Below are positions 12,364 through 23,470 of a DNA stretch of 64,000 nt, piece after piece. Positions within the stretch are counted from its first letter, which is position 1, and every line of letters begins with the position of its first letter. A program made the translations under genes and the position numbers. This DNA is from Lepeophtheirus salmonis (Eukaryota > Arthropoda > Copepoda > Siphonostomatoida > Caligidae), in contig NC_052141.2 in the NCBI RefSeq assembly GCF_016086655.4, positions 4,960,001 to 5,024,000 of the forward strand, in the 5' to 3' direction. Below the pieces are notes generated by a model. It saw only the letters and a list, made by a program, of their open reading frames with translations. It ran no database searches and was not told the origin of the DNA.

Positions 12364-13045
12364 CATGCGCATTAGAGGGGTTTGATGCTCAACTTTTTTT
12401 CAAATTTCGATTCCGGTTAGTTCTGAAAAGTTGTCAACTTGTATGACAATGGCCTATGCAAAATATCGTTTCTCTATGACGTCATATTTAGGCAACACAT
12501 CTTGTTCAAAGTTTGAAAGGAGACCAAGGTTCTTTATTTGGCCAATAAAGATTAAAATAATGAATTAATCATTATTTTACATTTATTAAATACTATAGAC
12601 ATTATTCTAAACTATAATAAATATTAATAAAGTTTTTTTCTAAGACTAACCCCCATGGAGAAAAAAGAGAGAATGTTATAAGAAAATTTTGATTCTTCCT
12701 TTCTGAAATTGAGCGGATCATCAAATTGTCCTGACTTTTGTCTCTTTTTTAATTCCATAGGACAATTTTATAATAAAACTTTGTAAACACTTTCTATAGG
12801 TTACAAAAATGTCTATTAAAGTTATTTTATGCAAAATAACTAAAAATGTCCTCTTAGTATCTATATTGACTAAGTAAAGAGTTTTTCCCTTTTTTCAGAA
12901 TTTGATCGAGTTGTGCGACCTAAAGATGATTTCCTAGGACAATGTAATTTTGCATAGGTCATTTTCATGCAATATGACAACTTTTCAAAAGCTTTAGTCA
13001 TCGAAATTCGAAAAAACTTGTAAATCAAAGCACTCTTTTGTGCAT
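12364..13045. mobile_element. Foldback element, copy 2 (best preserved ends)
   Basis: The left end CATGCGCATTAGAGGGGTTT pairs with the right end, whose reverse complement starts GATGCACAAAAGAGTGCTTT. The arms continue inward through TCAACTTTTTTTCAAATTTC, TATTTAGG and CTTTATTTGGCC and meet near 12690. About 680 bp, no ORF. Same family as 4012-4710. Confidence 0.75.
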
Positions 13046-13179
13046 CTTCTGAACATATATAGTAAAAAATGAAGTGATTTGACGTCAAACGCCCATCTAA
13101 ATCAATATGTGATTTATCCTAAGATCTTGGGATACCGGGTGTGACGTTGAAATGGGAACGAACAATACTTTTAACTTTA

Positions 13180-13495
13180 AGGAGATATATTTCCGTAGAC
13201 ACTAAACACGATCAGAAAATATTTCGAGAGCAGTTGTAACGCTATGTTATGTCTCCTTTAATCTTCGATGACGCCCCTTCTAGCGTCCACGATTATATAC
13301 TATATTATTTCTTCAAACTTTGTTTATCTAAAGGATTAAGAGAAACTACTCGTTTGGTCATTTTCAACTCGTTCAAAACTTGATTATAACTGCGGCTAAA
13401 CAATATATTAGAAGACACGGTGGGAACATGTTCCAACTGACAGCCTCTTATAGTGTTAATAACGAAACTTGAATGGATAAAATCCATCGACGATA
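13180..13495 (-). repeat. Dispersed repeat with a short open frame, shared with 50510-50710
   Basis: The minus strand carries a 60-codon frame from 13487, but the same sequence recurs on the plus strand at 50510-50710 with stops (shared GAACGAGTTGAAAA and CTTTAGATAAACAAA). It is therefore a repeat and not a gene. Its origin is not recognised. Confidence 0.55.
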
Positions 13496-13673
13496 CAAAA
13501 ATATTCTATAATTGCATACAGAGAATGATTTTATACACTGATCAACATATATTATTGAAGGTAATGAAGAAAATGAAATATAACTGACTGAAGGGTGAGA
13601 GTCAAAATTTTCTTGGGAATCCAGTTTTGATTGTTGGAGTTTTTAGATAGAATCTAGGGATATTATAAAATTC

Positions 13674-13795
13674 TGAGTCTCTCAAACACACATTTATTTA
13701 TGGTATTAATTGTGTTAAAATTGTTAACAAATAAATTATATCCTGTTGAAGTTTAAAATTAAAAGAGTTCTGATTTTAATGGACCACTCGGTATA
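13674..13795 (+). mobile_element. 3' end of a mariner element (solo fragment)
   Basis: CTCAAACACACATTTATTTA followed by the terminal TTTTAATGGACCACTCGG and TA matches the 3' ends at 25880-25960 and 48380-48490. Transposase sequence is absent. Confidence 0.65.
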
Positions 13796-14387
13796 TAGCT
13801 TATACGCATTCAAATTTCGAGAATTTTCTTATCCCTAGGCACAAACAAACTTCAAACAATTTCATAGATACAAAATGGACAATATATTATGGATTATGTG
13901 GCTTAGTAAACAAGCCACGTATTTGTAGTAAAAAAACCACAAGGACTGCCTATACGCATAGGTACATTAAGAAGTATATATCAGCAATATCGATCTAATT
14001 ACGTAATCAAGGATGTCATAAAAAAGATATTGCGAATACCCCTATTTTAATTTAATTTGGTTACAAGAACTACTGCTTACAAATCATGGACAATATGATT
14101 TGTGTATCTATCATAAATTAATTTAACTTATTCCTTTTTTTATAGTCTAATGAATAGAGATTTAAAAAAGATGACCTAGAAAGGAGGAGTGGTTTTTTCT
14201 AGTTGGTTCATCTGAACAAGCTTTTTTTATTTTCCAAAATTGTTGTCTATATCATATCATTCTTGAGGAGTGAACATATAAGTAGTAATAACTAGTGTTT
14301 CTGCACATGAAAGACAGAGAGACACAATCAAGTTTTTTTTTGTAGTTATACTTTGTGGGACTCGGAGTATAGTTGAGGATTGACATC

Positions 14388-15318
14388 CAGGGGGCGTCCG
14401 TTGCATTAGATGTATATATGTATTTTTTTCTTTTTTTTTTTTGGGTTGGGGGCTTGGTTTTTGAAATTTTTTGGAAAAAAATGCAAAAATTAAAATTTTT
14501 TCTGAATACTAAAAACTATTCACAAAAAATTTCAAAATCCCATTTCAAATATTAAATTTTTTGAAAAAATAATTCAAAAATCCATAGCTATTCATAAAAA
14601 ATTTAATTTTTTGGAAAAAATTTATTATTGAAATTTATAATATTAGATATTTCAAAAAAAAAATTAACAAATACACAGCTGTTGACAAAAAATTAATTTA
14701 TTTCAAATATTAAATTTTCTGGAAAAAAAATAATCCAAAATCTATAGCTATTCACAGAAAATTAAATTTCTTGGAAAAGATTTAGAATGTTAAATTTAAA
14801 AAATCAAAAATTCTATTTCCAATATGATTTTTTTTGAAAAAAAATTCAAAAATCCATAGCTATTTACAAAAAATTTAATTTTTTCGAAAAAAAATTATTA
14901 TTGTAATATATATTATTAGATTTTTCAAAAAAAAAAATTCACAAATACACAGCTGTTGACAAAAAATTAATGTTCTGTCAAATATTAAATTTTTTGAAAA
15001 AAAATAATACAAAATCTATAGGTATTCACAGAAAATTAAATTTTTTGGAAAAAGTTTAAACATATTAAATTTTTTAGAGAATAAATTTCAAAAAACTATA
15101 GCCGTTTACAACAAAATAATTTTTGGGGAAATAATTTAAAAAATTTAATTTTAAATTAATTGGAAAAAAATAACAAAAATCTCTAGCAATTCACAAAAAT
15201 AAAAAATTTCAAAAAAATGAAATGACCAAAACATTTATAGTAAAAAGAAAAAATAATCTCCATTTTTTTTTTTTTGGGGGGCTACAACTCTCTAGCCCAC
15301 CCTCTGCAGACGCCCCTG
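14388..15318. mobile_element. CAGGGGCGTCC TIR element with A/T minisatellite interior, longest copy
   Basis: The left end is CAGGGGGCGTCCG; the right end is CTGCAGACGCCCCTG with GGGGGGCTACAAC and TCTAGCCCACC just inside. The interior of about 900 bp is a degenerate tandem array of units such as TTCAAAAATCCATAGCTATT plus A/T runs. Flanks TGACATC and TGATATC resemble each other, but a target duplication is not certain. Confidence 0.7.
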
Positions 15319-15429
15319 ATATCGGAGTAGTTTCAGCCTACTTGTTCTCGCTATATACGGAGTAAGATTTGTGTTTATATCATTCTTCTAACGACTGCTT
15401 GCAGCCAATCTAATAAAGCGTCATGGAAA

Positions 15430-15765
15430 AAGGGTTGAGTGATACAATTAATATCCAGGGGCATCCGAATCTAGCTTGACCTTTTTAACAGAGCCATTCT
15501 TTTCCCCCAACTTTTCGGACTTGCTGCCAGAGTAGACGGTGGTACTGGAGACCCCCAACTACTTGGAGTGCGGGAATCAAAATTTGTCGATTTTTAATTC
15601 AAGTGTCATTTTCTCGACTTGTGCGTAGGCTAGAGAGCTCAGGTTTGTCTTCTTTTGTAACCAATTGCTCGAACTTTAATATAACAACATATAAATTAAT
15701 TTAAATCCCTCAATGTTAATTAATTATTGAATTACTCAGTGTTGAGATTTCAATGGACCCCCCGA
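15430..15765 (-). pseudogene. 5' end fragment of a mariner element (minus orientation)
   Basis: The segment 15590-15760 matches, in reverse, the 5' region of the mariner at 60526-61020 (CGACTTGTGCGTAGGCTAGA, TTAATTAATTATTGAATTA and the decayed terminus TTTCAATGGACC). Only a little transposase-like sequence remains at 15480-15560. Confidence 0.5.
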
Positions 15766-15769
15766 AATG

Positions 15770-16380
15770 TATATATTTTATTTCTATATATTCCGCAAAA
15801 AGTATTTCCTAAGGAATAATAATTATATCGTATGACATTTTGTTACTTTATTCAATAATTATTGGAAATTCGTCAAAGCTTAAAAGGATCTGTTTCGAAT
15901 TCAACCAATCAACGTTTAGAAAACTTTTACGTATAAAAGAACTAGAAACATGGATATGGACAAAATAACATAAACACTTTTAATTATAATCACGAAACCT
16001 ATTTTCTAAGTTGATCTTGGAAATAGGATATGAATGTATTTCATGTTTCATACCTCAACAAAACTTGTTTGAGTTTTACTATAGAATGAAAGTATTATGG
16101 AAATTAGTTCCTCATTTTTTCTTCGACAGTGTCAAATTACTTGGCTTACAAAAAAAAAGTGAGGAAAATTAACACTTTATACAATAGGGAGTTGTACTCA
16201 ATCTCTTGTATTAATAAACAGGAGTAAAGTTAATGAACGGATGAGGAGGAGTGAGTGCTATTTGTGACAATGTCTCAATTATATTTTATTAGATCAGTTT
16301 ATGTACAAATAATACGTGCTGTGTCAGTTTTCATTGATTCAGTCCAGTTCAGTCTTAAAACAGGTCTATTCAGACAAAAC
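15770..16380. other. Intergenic DNA, no gene seen
   Basis: AT-rich. A small CAACCAATCAACGT segment at 15902-15915 is shared with the repeat at 21640-22020, and the end (16330-16370) has CAGTCC/CAGTTC motifs of the AGGACTGA repeat. Confidence 0.5.
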
Positions 16381-16384
16381 ATTT

Positions 16385-17021
16385 GAAAAATTAAAATTTT
16401 TTGGAAAAAAATTCAAAAATCTACAACCATTCACAAAAATATTTCAACCATTCATAGCTATTCTCTAAAAATTTCAAAAATCTACAGCTGTTACGAAAAA
16501 ATTACATTTTTAAAATTTTTTTTTTTCCAAAATCCACCGCTCCTCACATACAATTAATTTTTTTGGAAAAAAAATCAAAAATCCACTGCTATTCACAAAA
16601 AATTAATTTTTTGAATAACTTTTTTTTTCAAAAATCCACTGCTATTCATAAAAATTTTCAAAAATCCACAGCTGATCTCAAAAAATTAATTTTTTATCAA
16701 ACAAATTTCAAAAATCCACAGCTGTTCTCAAAAAGTTAATTTTTTTGCAAGCAAATTTCAAAAATTAAATTTAAAAATAAAAAAAATGAATTTTTAAATT
16801 TTAGAGATACATTTCAAAAATCCATAGCTATTCACAGAATATACATTTTTTTGGAGAACAATTCAAATATTATATTAAATTTAAATTTTTAAATTTTTTG
16901 TAAAACAATTTCAATTATTACATTTTCTAGTAAAAATCAAAAATTCCTTAATGTTTTTTTTGTTCTTTTTTGGCAGGGGGGGGTGTTACAGACCCTCCAG
17001 ACCAGTCCCTGTGGACGCCCT
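16385..17021. mobile_element. CAGGGGCGTCC TIR element, left end lost
   Basis: The same ATCCACAGCTGTTCTCAAAA-type minisatellite interior ends in GACCAGTCCCTGTGGACGCCC, the family right end. The left terminal repeat is not visible. Confidence 0.6.
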
Positions 17022-17338
17022 AAATAGGGACTGACATAACAATAATAATTTGACTACCATGTCAAATATTGTTTTATTGTTGATTGCTACCAAATTGTTC
17101 AAAATGGGTGGACCTTATCAATAGCTATTGTTGATACTTAGTTCAAGACAAATAATAGTTTGTTCGATTTTGTAATAAGTGATTATTTATAGAGCGATTG
17201 TTTGGTGGAAAATAAATCGTTTTTAAGCTGATGGTCTTAATTTAATAGGCTCATACTATGGAACAAAATTGTATTGGTCATACATCAAAATGATAACGTC
17301 AAAAAATGATTACTTATCAGTCCTTGAGACTGGTCCTT

Positions 17339-17482
17339 TGGACCATCCACAAAAAATTACAAAAATTACATTTCTAATATAAAATTATAAAAAAAACCAA
17401 ATATTACATTCTAGTAAAAAGAAAAATTTCCTTTTATGTGGGGGGTATAGACCCTTCAAACGAGCCCCTGCGGACGTCCCTG
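17339..17482. mobile_element. Short remnant of the CAGGGGCGTCC TIR family
   Basis: Ends GAGCCCCTGCGGACGTCCCTG with a GGGGGGTATAGACCC stretch inside. The interior is reduced to about 100 bp. Confidence 0.5.
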
Positions 17483-18480
17483 CTATCATACCTTGATACC
17501 GGTCCTTAATACATGTTTCTGACTGTAAGTACTATAACAATAGAAATAGATGTAGTTGTCTCTGTCAAAAAATAAGAAACAGCTGAAACAAAATATTCAA
17601 ATTGTAATAGTTAGGCATTTTAAAAACATATATTTTTATTTTTATAAGTATTTATTGAAATAACAATTATTAATTACCATAATAATTACATAATTCATTA
17701 ATTCATGTAGTTTTTTAAAAGATTAATTTCTGAAGTATATTAATATGTATTCCATTTTTTTAATGTTGCTTTAATTGGTCAGATGGTGTTACACAAATTC
17801 TGTACATGTAAACATTATAGAACCTACACATAACGAGTTCAATAGAATAATTTCTCCGAGTGTGTTGTCCATTGAGCTACGTCGTTTCATTCCAATTTTA
17901 TATTTAAATATAATTTTATTTAGTTTTTCAAAATATTAATGATGGATTTAGGAGATTATTCTGACTATAATTGAATTAAAGAATTATTTATTCTTAAATG
18001 TAATAAGGTCTGTGAGTATGCTCCGAACTTTGGTGCCTTCAATTCCCTCACTTTCACGTTTTCCCAAAAGAGTTAACTCTATCCCTTCGTAACATTTTGA
18101 AATAGATTTAATTAGTATGAATATATTGTTTGATTCAGGGGATGAATCAAATACATGATCATTATTAAATTGAAAGACATCATTTCTTTCTTATATCTGA
18201 TATTTTTTTTGCAATACTAATACTATAAAATTGTTGGAGCTTATAGTACTATGTTTTCGATTGTTTGGTCAACTATCTTTTTTCAATCGTCTGCTGTCGC
18301 AACGTCAAAAAATTCAGCTTGCTATTGCTCAGTATCATCGCTCCATGTATTTTATCTTTATGACTAGAATGGATTAAAAATGAAGAAACATAGCTGAGTG
18401 ACGTCATCAAAGACTGATATGCAGGACTGAACTGAACCAAACCGAGACAGAAATGGAGGGGGCTGTAGTCTTCATTCTTA
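17483..18480. other. AT-rich intergenic DNA
   Basis: No gene or bounded element seen. The tail at 18395-18470 (GTGACGTCATCAAAGACTGA, GGACTGAACTGAACC) belongs to a dispersed repeat also found at 43130-43330 and 49960-50060. Confidence 0.5.
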
Positions 18481-18569
18481 AATTATGACCGACACAACAC
18501 TACTAATAATTAGAGTTGAATCCTTTGTAAGGGAAAACAGAGCGCGAGGAAAAGGAGGGAGCGAGACAT

Positions 18570-18720
18570 GTGGGTCTACTGAATTAAGACCCTTATTAAT
18601 ATCAAATACCTTTCATATGATTTTGGGGAGAGAAAGTGAATTACTTCTATGAAGAGGAGAGCCTTCTACATTTAAAATAGCATTAGCACAGAAAAAAGGT
18701 TATAATTACATAATTACATT
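18570..18720. repeat. Dispersed repeat, unnamed family
   Basis: GGGGAGAGAAAGTGAATTAC followed by ACATTTAAAATAGCATTAGC recurs at 19020-19350, 53080-53480 and 59800-60065, often followed by TTACACCAAAGATAGGTGAT. Non-coding. Confidence 0.6.
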
Positions 18721-18778
18721 TAAACTATATATACTATTATTAAAATACAATAATTTTATTATATTCTCACCCCCCTCC

Positions 18779-18994
18779 CAAGGTTAATAGAAATACATGG
18801 TTATACCATAACGCGCGTACGACTAAGGTTTGACTTCCACCACGCTTTTTAATATTGACGTCAGAGATTATGAGTGTTTGCGTGTTTGATCAAAATCTGC
18901 CTGTCCTACCCAGCAGTTGGTACGATACATCAAATTAAAAATTCCAGGAAGCCCGATCACATGATGGTCTAACCTTGTATTACTATTAACATTG
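18779..18994. mobile_element. Small TIR element (MITE), AAGGTTAATAG ends, copy 1
   Basis: The left end AAGGTTAATAGAAATACATG with GTTATACCAT faces the right end GGTCTAACCTTGTATTACTATTAACATTGA, an inverted match of about 30 bp. About 215 bp, non-coding, with an internal GACGTCA motif. Confidence 0.7.
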
Positions 18995-19019
18995 ACCCCC
19001 ACGACTTATTAAATATCTT

Positions 19020-19350
19020 TGTAAGGAAAGAAGAGGGCGAGGAAAAGGCAGGAGCGATAAGAGGAGAACATTTTCATTTAAAATAGTATTAGTACAGGAA
19101 ATGTATATAAATTATATTTTAAATTCATATTTTATTATATATTTTAACACAATTTACACCAAAGATAGGTGATAATTCTTCCTTCCGAAGGAAATGCTAA
19201 AACCACGACGACCTGTTAAATAATGAACAAAAAAGAAAAAGAAGCAAACACAACAACCGTTTTTCCTTTTCTAATTTTAAAAAGTAGTTTTTTTCCATTA
19301 CAAACCACTCAACTTACTGAGGAAATTGTGTGTATAATGGGTAAATTAAA
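19020..19350. repeat. Second copy of the 18570-18720 dispersed repeat, longer
   Basis: Carries AAATAGTATTAGTACAGGAA, TTACACCAAAGATAGGTGAT and AATAATGAACAAAAAAG, the last also at 53360-53380. The 80-codon frame at 19223-19465 begins inside this repeat and is not regarded as a gene. Confidence 0.6.
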
Positions 19351-19490
19351 AAAATTAATCGAACCCTTACAATTTATAGAGTGTTTTTGGAGGAGATCAG
19401 ATACAATCCGCTGTTACAAGGGAGGAGGGAAGACTGAAATACACAAGGAAATTAGAAAGAATTAGGCTGATGTCGATCCTCAATTCTACC

Positions 19491-19803
19491 AAGGTCAATA
19501 GAAATACAAGGTTAGACCATCATATAATCTGGCTTGCTAGAATTTTCAATCTGATGTATTGTACCAACTGCTGGGCAAGACAGGCAGATCTTGACAGAAC
19601 ACGCAACCACTTATAGTTTATGACGTTACTATTGCTATAATTTTCAATTTGATATACAGTACCGACTGCTGGGGAAGAAAAATAGATTTTGACAAAACAC
19701 GCCACCACTCATACACTATGACGTCAATAACAAAAAGTGCGGTGGAAGTCAAACATCAGTCGTAAACGCGTTATAGTATGACCTTGTATTTCTATTAACC
19801 TTG
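19491..19803. mobile_element. Small TIR element, AAGGTTAATAG ends, copy 2 with internal duplication
   Basis: Ends AAGGTCAATAGAAATACAAG and ACCTTGTATTTCTATTAACC are inverted repeats. Inside, a block of about 120 bp (TTTTCAATCTGATGTATTGT ... CTATGACGT) appears twice in tandem with divergence. A truncated third copy lies at 36704-36850. Confidence 0.7.
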
Positions 19804-20592
19804 AATGCTACTATAAGTCCAACATTAACTTACAATGATAACTCCACAACTAATCCTCAAGATTACTCTCTGTCTTTTATGAGCACAGACGAATGTTCAA
19901 TCAGGTTTTGAATCTATGTAAGAAAGGAAGTTATCTACTCTGGAATTGAATAATATGACAACTATTGAGGAAAAGAGCATTCATTCTTCTGATTACCAAT
20001 GCCAAAAAAACAGGCCACCTAAAAAATTTACACAATTTAAATCACTAACCCAACTTTACTTAATTATGGATATAATAAATCCAAATGTTATTGATTGTAA
20101 ATATATTTGTTACGTCACATTATTGGAGAAATACATTTTTTTTATGAGTAAACATATCTTTTTCATAAAATATGAGTTGTGTATCTTATATCACAATAAT
20201 ATTTACGCCTGGTTCATAAGAGATTAGAGTAGTAATTGTTTAAGTCATATAGTCGTAGGGTCTTTGTAAATTGATATTTACCTGTAATACATTCATCCAA
20301 TAAATAATATAATTCAATAAATATACAAGGTGATATCTAATTTCCTCTGTATCAAGATGTTTTTAAAGCCAGACAAAATGTTATATTTGTCAATTACACG
20401 ATTAAGGTGGATCTTTATTACATGAATTTAACTCTAAGTCATTTACCAATATAATATTTTTTTTCATTCCTTGATGACATTTTTTCAAGAAAATACATTT
20501 TCTTAATGACCTTTCTTAAGAAAATATTTTGATCCATAATGGCCATTTTTTTTTATTCACCAAGCTCCTTTTTCTCAAGTATAAATCTCACC

Positions 20593-20752
20593 ATCCCCAT
20601 CGCCTATGGTAATATTTATCCACCTTATTAAAGGTGAATCCTCCATAGTCACTCAAATCCGCCCCTAGTTCTGACACTGATTTTATGTCATTGTAGTAAT
20701 TTCTCAGTTCTTCTACCCCATTTGTAGCGGGCACGCTTGGGTCTTCGCTCAT
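20593..20752 (-). CDS. Candidate first coding exon of an unknown gene
   Basis: The minus-strand frame starts with ATG at 20752 and runs 54 codons (begins MSEDPSVPATNGVEELRNYY), rich in acidic and polar residues with non-repetitive codon use unlike the surrounding AT DNA. At its end, GGGATG meets a good donor GTGAGA at 20592; without splicing a stop follows at once. I cannot find the next exon to the left, and I do not recognise the protein. It could be a chance frame or a relic exon. Confidence 0.3.
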
Positions 20753-20759
20753 AAGTTTA

Positions 20760-21640
20760 TACTATTATATGTAGAGATGTAAATCGTGATTATTTTTTAG
20801 TTCCCCCTTTTTTTGAAGTTGGAAAACTGAAGTGTGAAATTTCATTTCCTTAGCTGTTATCATTATTATTTAATTCCTGAGGAACGAACTTCAGTTTCTA
20901 CTACAAAGAACCTATCATTAATATATGCGAAACCGGATGGAACATTTCCGTGTGCTCATAGAAGACGGAGTTTAATCGTGAGAATTTGTTGCGGAGTTAT
21001 CATTGTAAGTCCTTGTTGGATTTTGAGTAGAATTGGGGATCGATATCGGAGTAATTACTGCCTTTATCCTTGTTTATTTCCTTCTCTCCCTCCTCCCTTG
21101 TCACAGCAGATTTTAGCTGATCCAATAAAACTCCTTCTCCAAAACACTCACCTAAAGGGCAGGGTTAACATGTTGCTTTTCGGTTTCTTTTCTTAAACAT
21201 CCCCAAAATGCTCCTGATTCGCATCTCTAATAATGTGTTATAATAGACTCTAAGGACAGAGACAACAAACATATGAAGGATAAAAAATATCACTTTAAAT
21301 ATCGATGGGTATTTAAACAGCTAGGATCTTACGAACCGAAGACAAACTTTTGGAACCAGATCCGAAACCAAAATTAGAGGGATATTTGTCTCGAATTTTA
21401 TAAGTATTTCACCCGAGGGTTCAGACCTGAATAAAATAGAATCAGGATTAAGGTTACATTTTTACTGATTCCTGATGCCCAAACAATAAATAACCCAATG
21501 GTATTACTATTAAAACATAATTATTAGTTATTATTAAAATGATTGTTATAGTAACATTGGACACTTCATTTCCCTTAACTGTATATCGCAACCTCTCCTC
21601 CAAAAAGAAACAAAAAATGGCCCAAAATCAGTTGGTAGTT
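20760..21640. other. Intergenic DNA with one weak open frame
   Basis: The plus strand has an open frame of 120 codons at 20834-21196 with no recognisable family, no clear start context and a very Cys/Leu/Pro-biased C-terminal half. I do not support it as a gene. Otherwise featureless. Confidence 0.4.
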
Positions 21641-22020
21641 GATCTATTCTTCAACTATGGTAAAACTACTTACAGCTTAATAAGAACTAATTTGTATCCA
21701 ACCAATCAATGTTGAATACACAGATTAGAGGTAAAGAAGAAGATTAACTTTCACAGCTAAAACCAAATACCACTGTATCTGTACATCGCTAACACAAAAA
21801 TATACACTGTATTTTGTTATCAGCTGTCGATTTATCAGTGTTCTGAACTTTGATTGGTTGAATTATAATAATAATCTTTTAAACCGTAAAGAATTAGCAA
21901 ATTACCAACTGAGTTTGAACCATAGAGAAAGAAATATATATCTTTCTATATCTTTTTGCATGGTTTTAACCCTTTTTTCTTTTTCTTCTCGGGGGGAAGT
22001 TGCGTGATACACTAAAAGAT
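21640..22020. repeat. Inverted-repeat element, about 350 bp
   Basis: CAACCAATCAATGTTGAATA near 21700 faces its inverse, TTGATTGGTTGAATTATAAT near 21850. Outer arms GTTGGTAGTTGATC near 21630 and ACCAACTGAGTTTG near 21905 also pair. Fragments recur at 10840-10960 and 15880-15960. Confidence 0.5.
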
Positions 22021-22185
22021 AACAAGGTTTGAGATAACACCGTGTAAAATAACCACACAATGCAACTGTTTATGTAGATGTCGCTCCAATCACTAATCAA
22101 GGTAAATAAAATGTATATTCGACATCAGGGTTATACCCAGTTGAGGTTCAGCGGTTCCATCAGTCCCCGTCTCAGTTCTTTAATT

Positions 22186-23289
22186 TCAACTGTAATGTAT
22201 TCGTGTTTCCTACTTCTTTTATTTTTTCGTATGTATATATATGTGTAAAGTACATTCTTTTACCTCGTTTTAAGTATAAATAGTCGTGTATTTTATGTAT
22301 GTATCATAGTAGGTTATTGTATTAATAAGAATATAATTGTTTCTATTAGACAACCTTTGTATTATTCCTCCACGTCTTTCCTCTGCTCATTTCTCTCGGC
22401 CATCCTAGATTCCTTAGTTCAAATAGTTTGTGTCTCCTCACCCTCGTCAAGACACAACATTGGCGACGAGGATGGGATCAGGATCACGTGACCTCCCTGC
22501 TGTGGGATCAAAGTGGATTTCATCCCATGAAGTTCTGGTTCTCCGTTGTTCCTACTCGCCGGTTAACTTCGTTGGGTTATGAATGTGCAATGGGTTCTCC
22601 TCTGGATCATTCAGAGTTGGATGAGGGTACATCGAGTGAGATCGATATGTCTCCCAGGTACGAGCAGGGTGCTCGTGTCTTTAAAACCTCTTTAAGGGTG
22701 AACGATGTTTCTTCTAGGAGTAGGCAAGGTGCTCGCGTTCCTAAAACCTCTTTGAGGGTGAACGATATTTCTCCCAGGAGCGGACAGTGTGCTCGCGTTC
22801 CTAAAACCTCTATGAGGAGTAGTGTTCTCCGTTCTCCGGTGCACGTGCTGAGAGCACGGCACGTCTATTGAGATATATTTTGTATACACAAGAGCAAATG
22901 TTTTGTCCGCACCTGGTTATGGATGGAGCGGATCAATAAGCTTCTATTCATGGTGCTGAACCTAGTTAAGCACCGGTATGGATTTGGTGCTGGGGGGGGG
23001 GATGTAATGTATTCGTGATTCCTTCCCTTTGTTTTCTTACTTCTCTCATTTTCTTGTATGTATATATATGTGTAAAGTACAGTCTTTTACCTCGTTTTAA
23101 GTATAAATAGTCGTGTATTCTATGTATGTATCATATTAGGTCATTGTATTAATAAGAATATAATTGTTCCTATTAGACAACCTTTGTTTTATTCCTCCAC
23201 GTCTTTTCTCCTCATTTCTCTCGGTCATCCTAGATTCCTTAGTTCAAATAGTTTGTGTCTCCTCACCCTCGTCAAGACACAACATCAAC
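22186..23289 (+). mobile_element. Short non-autonomous LTR retrotransposon (TRIM-like) with 5-bp target duplication
   Basis: Two direct LTRs, 22191-22459 and 23003-23284, begin TGTAATGTATTCGTG and end GACACAACA, giving the canonical TG...CA. Both carry AGTATAAATAGTCGTG as a TATA-like core. The whole is flanked by a perfect TCAAC at 22186-22190 and 23285-23289. A primer-binding-like TTGGCGACGAGGATGGGATC directly follows the 5' LTR, and a polypurine run (G x9-10, A) ends immediately before the 3' LTR. The 543-bp interior has no gag-pol. The LTRs have diverged by small indels and substitutions, so insertion is not very recent. Confidence 0.92.
22428..22871 (+). other. Open frame with 60-bp tandem repeats inside the LTR element
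   Basis: An open frame of 147 codons begins in the 5' LTR and spans most of the interior. From about 22649 it contains three 60-bp (20-residue) repeats, each ending ARVxKTSLRVNDxS or similar. They are preserved in length and frame. No family recognised. It might be a captured host fragment or an unspecific expansion; expression is unknown. Confidence 0.4.
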
Positions 23290-23470
23290 AGATTCAGTTC
23301 TTTTTAATACAGACTCAGTTTGGTGACAGACATTTAAAACAAGGGGCTTTGCTAGAAAATTCCGAACCAGGAAATGATATTAGACACAAACAGGCCTGCA
23401 GCTACATTATACGCAGTGTGCGTAGTGCCTCAAGTTCCAGCGGGGGCCCAAAAGCTAAGGTTGCTTAAGA

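Noticed and set aside
13305..13487. 60-codon minus-strand frame as a small gene
   Set aside because: The same sequence recurs with stops at 50510-50710, so it is part of a dispersed repeat.
19223..19465. 80-codon plus-strand frame as a gene
   Set aside because: Most of it is the dispersed repeat also found at 53340-53480.
20834..21196. 120-codon plus-strand frame as a gene
   Set aside because: No family, odd composition, no splice or promoter support, not repeated elsewhere; insufficient evidence.
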